This document shows, piece by piece, positions 60,299 through 64,000 of a stretch of 64,000 bases of DNA (the stretch's first letter is position 1; every line of letters starts with the position of its first letter). The DNA lies in assembly GCF_014196255.1 (NCBI RefSeq), contig NZ_JACIDH010000001.1:1-64000 (forward strand). The letters are read 5' to 3'. Source of the DNA: Sphingomonas pseudosanguinis. Lineage in GTDB: Bacteria; Pseudomonadota; Alphaproteobacteria; Sphingomonadales; Sphingomonadaceae. Below the pieces are notes generated by a model. That model worked only from the letters and a program-made list of their open reading frames with translations, was not told the origin of the DNA and made no database searches. The position numbers were made by a program, and so were the translations under genes.

Positions 60299-61180
60299 CT
60301 ACGTCGCGAAACTGTTCGCCAGGCTGCCCATGGTCAGCGCCCATCCGTCGACCAGCACGAACAGCAGCAGCTTGAACGGCAGGGATATGATCGAGGGCGA
60401 TAGCATCATCATGCCCAGCGCCATCAGCACGGTGGCGACCACCAGGTCGATGACGATGAAGGGCAGGAAGATCAGGAAGCCGATCTGGAACGCGGTCTTC
60501 AGCTCCGAGGTGACGAAGGCGGGCAGCAGCACCGAATAGGGAATGTCGTTGGGGCTGGCATAGGGGCCGGACTTGGCCATCTGCGCGAACATCGTCACGT
60601 CCTTCACCCGCGTCTGCTTGGCCATGAAGGCGTGGAGCGGCGCGCCGGCGGCCTTGATCATCTCGGTGCCCGGCAGGCGACCCTCGGCATAGGGCTGGAT
60701 GGCGTTGGCGTTCATCTGGCTGATCGTCGGCGACATGATGAAGAAGGACAGGAACATGGCCAGCCCGATCAGCACCTGGTTGGGCGGGGTCTGTTGCAGG
60801 CCCAGCGCCTGGCGCAGGATGGCCAGCACGATGACGATCCGGGTGAAGCTGGTCATCATCAGGACGATGCCCGGCAGGATCGTCAGCAGGCCCATGATGA
60901 TCAGGACCTGGAGCGACAGGCTCAGCGAGCCGCTGCTGCCATTGCCGCCGCCACCCAGCTGGCCGATCGCGCGGTCGACCGCGTCGCCGACGCCGGGGGC
61001 CGGCGCGGCCGCCGGTGCGGCGGCGGGCGCGGCCTGGGCGAAGGCCGGCATCGCGATGATGAAGGCGAGGATGAGCGCCAGGATGATCCACAGCGGCTTC
61101 AGGCTGCGCTTCGGCGCGGCGTCTTGGCGTGGGCGGATCAGCGCGGGGCCGGTGCCCCGGCGGGTGACCGAGATGCTCAC
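60299..61180 (-). CDS. fliP: Flagellar export apparatus protein FliP
   Basis: A protein of 293 residues, longer than the usual 245 because of a charged N-terminal extension and an Ala/Pro-rich stretch after the signal sequence (PLWIILALILAFIIAMPAFAQ). The core is canonical: LSLQVLIIMGLLTILPGIVLMMTSFTRIVIVLAILRQALG, then TPPNQVLIGLAMFLSFFIMSP and FVTSELKTAFQIGFLIFLPF. It is the main ring subunit of the export gate. The start overlaps the fliO stop as ATGA. A second in-frame start closer to the signal sequence is possible. Confidence 0.94.
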   Translation of the reverse strand: MSISVTRRGTGPALIRPRQDAAPKRSLKPLWIILALILAFIIAMPAFAQAAPAAAPAAAPAPGVGDAVDRAIGQLGGGGNGSSGSLSLSLQVLIIMGLLTILPGIVLMMTSFTRIVIVLAILRQALGLQQTPPNQVLIGLAMFLSFFIMSPTISQMNANAIQPYAEGRLPGTEMIKAAGAPLHAFMAKQTRVKDVTMFAQMAKSGPYASPNDIPYSVLLPAFVTSELKTAFQIGFLIFLPFIVIDLVVATVLMALGMMMLSPSIISLPFKLLLFVLVDGWALTMGSLANSFAT

Positions 61181-61533
61181 AGCTCACCCTGGGGCGGCTT
61201 GGGCGCGAAGCGCGACACGAAGTCGGTGCGGCGCGGCGGGACCGGCGGGACCGGAGCGGCGGGGACGGGCGCGCCGGCCTTGCCCTCGACCTTGTCGACC
61301 AGCTGGACGCCGCTGCGTCCGACCGAGACGAGCAGGTTGCGCCCCTCGAACTCGATGACCGCCAGGCGCAGGCCGGGCGAGATCATCATCGTCTCGCGCA
61401 CATGGATCAGCTTGGTGGCGGGGCGACCCGGCATCCGGGTCTCCAGCCGCCGCCACAGGTACAGGCACCCGATCATCAGGCCGCAGATCAGCGGCAGCAG
61501 GATGACCAGCTTCAGGACATAGGACCAGAGCAT
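61177..61533 (-). CDS. fliO: Flagellar biosynthetic protein FliO
   Basis: A protein of 118 residues. One N-terminal membrane segment (LKLVILLPLICGLMIGCLYLW) is followed by a small soluble domain (IHVRETMMISPGLRLAVIEFEGRNLLVSVGRSGVQLVD) and a Pro-rich tail. FliO assists FliP assembly. It sits between fliN and fliP with a seven-base gap and an ATGA overlap respectively. Confidence 0.85.
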   Translation of the reverse strand: MLWSYVLKLVILLPLICGLMIGCLYLWRRLETRMPGRPATKLIHVRETMMISPGLRLAVIEFEGRNLLVSVGRSGVQLVDKVEGKAGAPVPAAPVPPVPPRRTDFVSRFAPKPPQGEL

Positions 61534-61540
61534 GGTGGGA

Positions 61541-61831
61541 TCAGCCGCGCTTGTCGGGATTGACCAGCTCGGTCATGCGCACGCCGAAGCGGTCGCCGAC
61601 CGTCACCACCTCACCGCGCCCGATCAGCGTGCCGTTGACCAGCACGTCGAGCAGCTCGTTGGCCTGACGGTCCAGTTCGATCACGCTCGATTCGGACAGC
61701 GCCAGCAGCTCGCGCAGCGACAGCTGGGTCGAACCGATCTCGACGGTCAGCTTGACGTCGACGTCCTGGAGCAGCCGGAAATTGGCCGCAACCGAGGTGT
61801 CGACCGGGAATCCGCCGGCCATATCGTTCAT
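61541..61831 (-). CDS. fliN: Flagellar motor switch protein FliN
   Basis: A protein of 96 residues, a short FliN essentially made of the C-terminal SpoA domain: DVDVKLTVEIGSTQLSLRELLALSESSVIELDRQANELLDVLVNGTLIGRGEVV and VGDRFGVRMTEL. It forms the lower part of the C-ring. ATG at 61831 overlaps the fliM stop; a second ATG at 61822 is possible. The long frame continuing to the right runs antisense or out of frame through fliM and is not real. Confidence 0.93.
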   Translation of the reverse strand: MNDMAGGFPVDTSVAANFRLLQDVDVKLTVEIGSTQLSLRELLALSESSVIELDRQANELLDVLVNGTLIGRGEVVTVGDRFGVRMTELVNPDKRG

Positions 61832-62814
61832 TCTACGGGTCCTTCGTGGAAACTCTGCGCCAGGCCTTCGGCCGAACGGGCGAGCGAGGTGAGCTGGACG
61901 GCGGCGCGGCCATTGGCGGTGCCGACCGTGCCCATGCCGAGCAGATCGCCGCCGACCATCACCGGCACTTCCGGCCCGAAGCTGATCGGGATCACGTCGC
62001 CGGTCTTCAGCTCCATCAGGCGGCTGAGCGAGACGACGGGTTCGGCCAGCACCGAGCGGACCGGGAAGCGCACCGTCATCACCGCGCGGGTCAGGTCGCC
62101 GCGCCAGGTGGGATCGGCCTCGGCCTGCTTGTCGACGACCTTGCCGGTCAGCGCCGAGCCATGCGGCTTCAAGGCGGCGACCGGATAGAGGATGTCGAGC
62201 ATGGTCGGGCGGCGATCCTGCCCGGCGATGCCGAAGCGGGTGACGATCATCGCGTCCTCGCCGTCGATCCGGGCGAGCATCGCGGGCGAGCTTTCGGGCG
62301 CGCCGGGCTGGAACTCGATCCGGGCCAGCGATTCCCAGGCCTGGCGCAGCGGCGTGGCCATCATGTCGCCCAGCTGGGTGATCATGGCATCGACGGCGGG
62401 CGAGAATTCGGTGGGCAGCGTATCGGGCGCGCGGCCGGCGCCGCCGAAGAACAGGTCGATCAGCGACAGCATGAAGCCGCCCTCGACCACGCACAGCGCC
62501 TGCGCATCGGCCTGGATCGCCGGGCCGCCGACCGACGCCATGGTCATCGGCAGCCAGGCGCTCAGCCCATCGCCGCGCTCGGCCCGGTAATCGGCGAAGC
62601 GCTGGACCACCAGAGGCTCGGCCCAGCAGCGCAGTTCCTCACGAAGAAGCGATTCGAACAGCCCGCGCAACGACCGCGCGAGGCGCGCGGACAGATGCTG
62701 CATCGTGTGCAGGTCGCCGAACGGATTGAGCTTGGTCGTGCCCAGCACGCCGTGATCGGCGGTCTGGGGACGATGACGCTCGCGTTCGTCGATCCGGGCT
62801 GTGGCGTTAACCAT
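61828..62814 (-). CDS. fliM: Flagellar motor switch protein FliM
   Basis: A protein of 328 residues. The middle domain (LHTMQHLSARLARSLRGLFESLL to about 225) and C-terminal SpoA domain (VRSVLAEPVVSLSRLMELKTGDVIPISF...VMVGGDLLGMGTVGTANGRAAVQL) are clear. The N-terminal motif LSQxEIDALL, which binds phosphorylated CheY in enterobacteria, is not visible; the first 30 residues read MVNATARIDERERHRPQTADHGVL. It forms the C-ring with FliN and FliG. It starts 3 bases after fliL. Confidence 0.93.
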   Translation of the reverse strand: MVNATARIDERERHRPQTADHGVLGTTKLNPFGDLHTMQHLSARLARSLRGLFESLLREELRCWAEPLVVQRFADYRAERGDGLSAWLPMTMASVGGPAIQADAQALCVVEGGFMLSLIDLFFGGAGRAPDTLPTEFSPAVDAMITQLGDMMATPLRQAWESLARIEFQPGAPESSPAMLARIDGEDAMIVTRFGIAGQDRRPTMLDILYPVAALKPHGSALTGKVVDKQAEADPTWRGDLTRAVMTVRFPVRSVLAEPVVSLSRLMELKTGDVIPISFGPEVPVMVGGDLLGMGTVGTANGRAAVQLTSLARSAEGLAQSFHEGPVE

Positions 62815-62817
62815 GCC

Positions 62818-63492
62818 TCACTGAACAACGAAATTGGTAAAGTAGACGTTAGCGATACCCCCGAATCCCTCTTTTTGACGCAGAATCTCGTTGATCGCGT
62901 TCACCAGCTTGCGTTGCAGGTCGCGCTTGCCCTCGCTGCTGAACACCTGCTCCTCATTGGCGTCGCCCAGCGTCATCAGGATCGACGAGCGCACCGCCAG
63001 GTCGTTGGTCTTCAGATTGTTGATGACCGTGTCGTCATAGGGGGTGGAAACCGCCAGGCCGACCTGGATGACATGCACCGAGTCGCGCAGGTTCGAGGTG
63101 AAGTCCTTGGGCAGCTCATAATAATTAGAGGCATAGCGTTCGCCGCCATCGCCGATGGGGGTGGGCATGCCGACATTCTTTTTGGCCTCGCCACCCTCTT
63201 CGCCGTGACCGCCGCCTTCGCCGCCGCCGCCATGGCCGCCTTCACCCTCGCCCTCGCCGCCTTCGCCGGCGCGCTTCTGTTCGGATTTGGGCACCAGCTT
63301 GGGGCCGGCATGCTCGGCTTCGGCCTCATGGCCCTTGTCATGGCCACCGCCCCCGATCAGCCCCGAATTGGCCGCGTACAGCCCGGCGCCGACGCCGCCG
63401 CCCAGCAGGACGAGCACGCCGACCACCATCGCCAGGATCTTGACCAGCTTGCCCTTTTTCTTGGGCGCCTTTTCGTCCTTCTCGTCGCTCAT
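62818..63492 (-). CDS. fliL: Flagellar basal-body-associated protein FliL
   Basis: A protein of 224 residues. A short Lys-rich cytoplasmic end precedes one membrane segment (ILAMVVGVLVLLGGGVGAGLY). A long Gly/Glu/His-rich linker (about 65-110) leads to the periplasmic stomatin-like domain (YYELPKDFTSNLRDSVHVIQVGLAVSTPYDDTVINNLKTNDLAVRSSILMTLGDANEEQV...). FliL surrounds the stator and supports torque. The linker is unusually long and low in complexity and could bind metal through its histidines, which is only inference. Confidence 0.9.
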   Translation of the reverse strand: MSDEKDEKAPKKKGKLVKILAMVVGVLVLLGGGVGAGLYAANSGLIGGGGHDKGHEAEAEHAGPKLVPKSEQKRAGEGGEGEGEGGHGGGGEGGGHGEEGGEAKKNVGMPTPIGDGGERYASNYYELPKDFTSNLRDSVHVIQVGLAVSTPYDDTVINNLKTNDLAVRSSILMTLGDANEEQVFSSEGKRDLQRKLVNAINEILRQKEGFGGIANVYFTNFVVQ

Positions 63493-63502
63493 CTCTCAAT
63501 CC

Positions 63503-64000
63503 TCACGCAATTCGGGTGGTGGCGCCGGCCGGCTGGTCGCCGGTTTCGGTGCCGGAGGGCGTGCCCGCGAAGGCGGGGCGCGCCGGAATGACGGGTTCGG
63601 GCTGGCGCTGCGGCGCCTGGCGCTCGCCGCCGCCCGACTGGCCGAGATCGACCGCGGTCTGGCCCAGCCGCATGCCCTTGTCCTCGGCGAGCTGCGCCAG
63701 CGTCGGCCGCGCCTCGGCGAGCAGGGTCGCGGTCTGCGCCTGTTCGGCGGTGAAGTGGATATGAGTCGCGCCGTCCTCGCGCCGAATCGCGACCGCGATG
63801 CCACCCAGCGCGTCGGGCGAAAGCTGGATACGCGAATCGGCGGTGGCGGCATCCTCGCGCATCCGGTCGATGCGTTCGATCATCGCCTGCGGCCAATGCG
63901 CCTGCGTCATGTCGAGCGGCGCGCGGTCCGGCCCGGTGGGCGCGGCGACCGGGGCCATCACCGGTGCCGCGACCAGCCCGGCGGCATCGATCGTCAAGGG
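63503..64000 (-). CDS. fliK: Flagellar hook-length control protein FliK, C-terminal part (partial)
   Basis: The frame is open to the window edge, so only the last 165 residues are seen. They carry the Flg_hook domain pattern RIQLSPDALGGIAVAIRREDGATHIHFTAEQAQTATLLAEARPTLAQLAEDKGMRL and a polar Pro/Ala tail. FliK measures hook length and switches export specificity through FlhB. It stops 10 bases before fliL, the usual fliK-fliL order. Confidence 0.82.
   Translation of the reverse strand, partial: PLTIDAAGLVAAPVMAPVAAPTGPDRAPLDMTQAHWPQAMIERIDRMREDAATADSRIQLSPDALGGIAVAIRREDGATHIHFTAEQAQTATLLAEARPTLAQLAEDKGMRLGQTAVDLGQSGGGERQAPQRQPEPVIPARPAFAGTPSGTETGDQPAGATTRIA

Overview
The window looks like chromosomal DNA from an alphaproteobacterium of the Sphingomonadaceae, most likely Sphingomonas or a close relative. 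The evidence is the high GC content, the GTG/ATG starts with short overlaps, the rimP-nusA-ylxR-infB-rbfA-truB-rpsO-pnp block, opgGH, a large TonB-dependent receptor, and dense small palindromic repeats of the kind seen between sphingomonad genes. The genus is inferred from protein character and was not tested by a search.

Layout. 1-1760: the right end of an IS21-family element (end of istA, istB, terminal repeats) sits inside a tyrosine-recombinase gene next to tRNA-Leu(CAG), so this is the edge of a decayed integrated element. 1866-3691: an NDUFA9-like NAD(P)-binding protein and uppP. 3845-10397: glutamate synthase, in the order gltD, a secreted DUF2059 protein, gltB, with overlapping ends. 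10744-14228: an AI-2E/PerM-type membrane protein, an OmpA-like lipoprotein, two small exported or membrane proteins, and a threonine aldolase on the minus strand with a structured leader. 14500-20087: a sugar-related group of LacI-type regulator, MFS sugar porter, ROK-type regulator and PQQ-type sugar dehydrogenase lipoprotein. 20277-26840: rimP, nusA, a tautomerase, ylxR, infB, rbfA. 27409-32574: yceI, tdk, truB, rpsO, pnp. 32804-39498: a soluble PAS chemoreceptor, a GT2 glycosyltransferase, an M48 protease and a RelA/SpoT protein. 39770-43199: a divergent DNA-repair helicase and MBL-fold exonuclease. 43299-49765: opgH, opgG and a divergent TonB-dependent receptor. 50040-55400: a TlpA-like lipoprotein diverging from argH, an LptM-like lipoprotein, lysA, a short siroheme synthase and a CorA/ZntB transporter. 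55811-64000: a flagellar cluster on the minus strand, transcribed fliK-L-M-N-O-P-Q-R-flhB-fliD-fliS, with fliK cut by the window edge.

Most genes are ordinary core functions. The unusual content is in the repeats. At least four families (called A, B, C and D here) fill nearly every gap longer than 250 bases. They nest concentrically between rbfA and yceI, split fliP from fliQ, supply the ribosome-binding site of the siroheme synthase gene, and in one case lie in frame inside truB, adding about 50 residues to a tRNA-modifying enzyme. A separate 268-bp element with 32-bp terminal inverted repeats at 35232-35499 looks like a non-autonomous mobile element. I saw no CRISPR array, toxin-antitoxin pair or phage-defence system.
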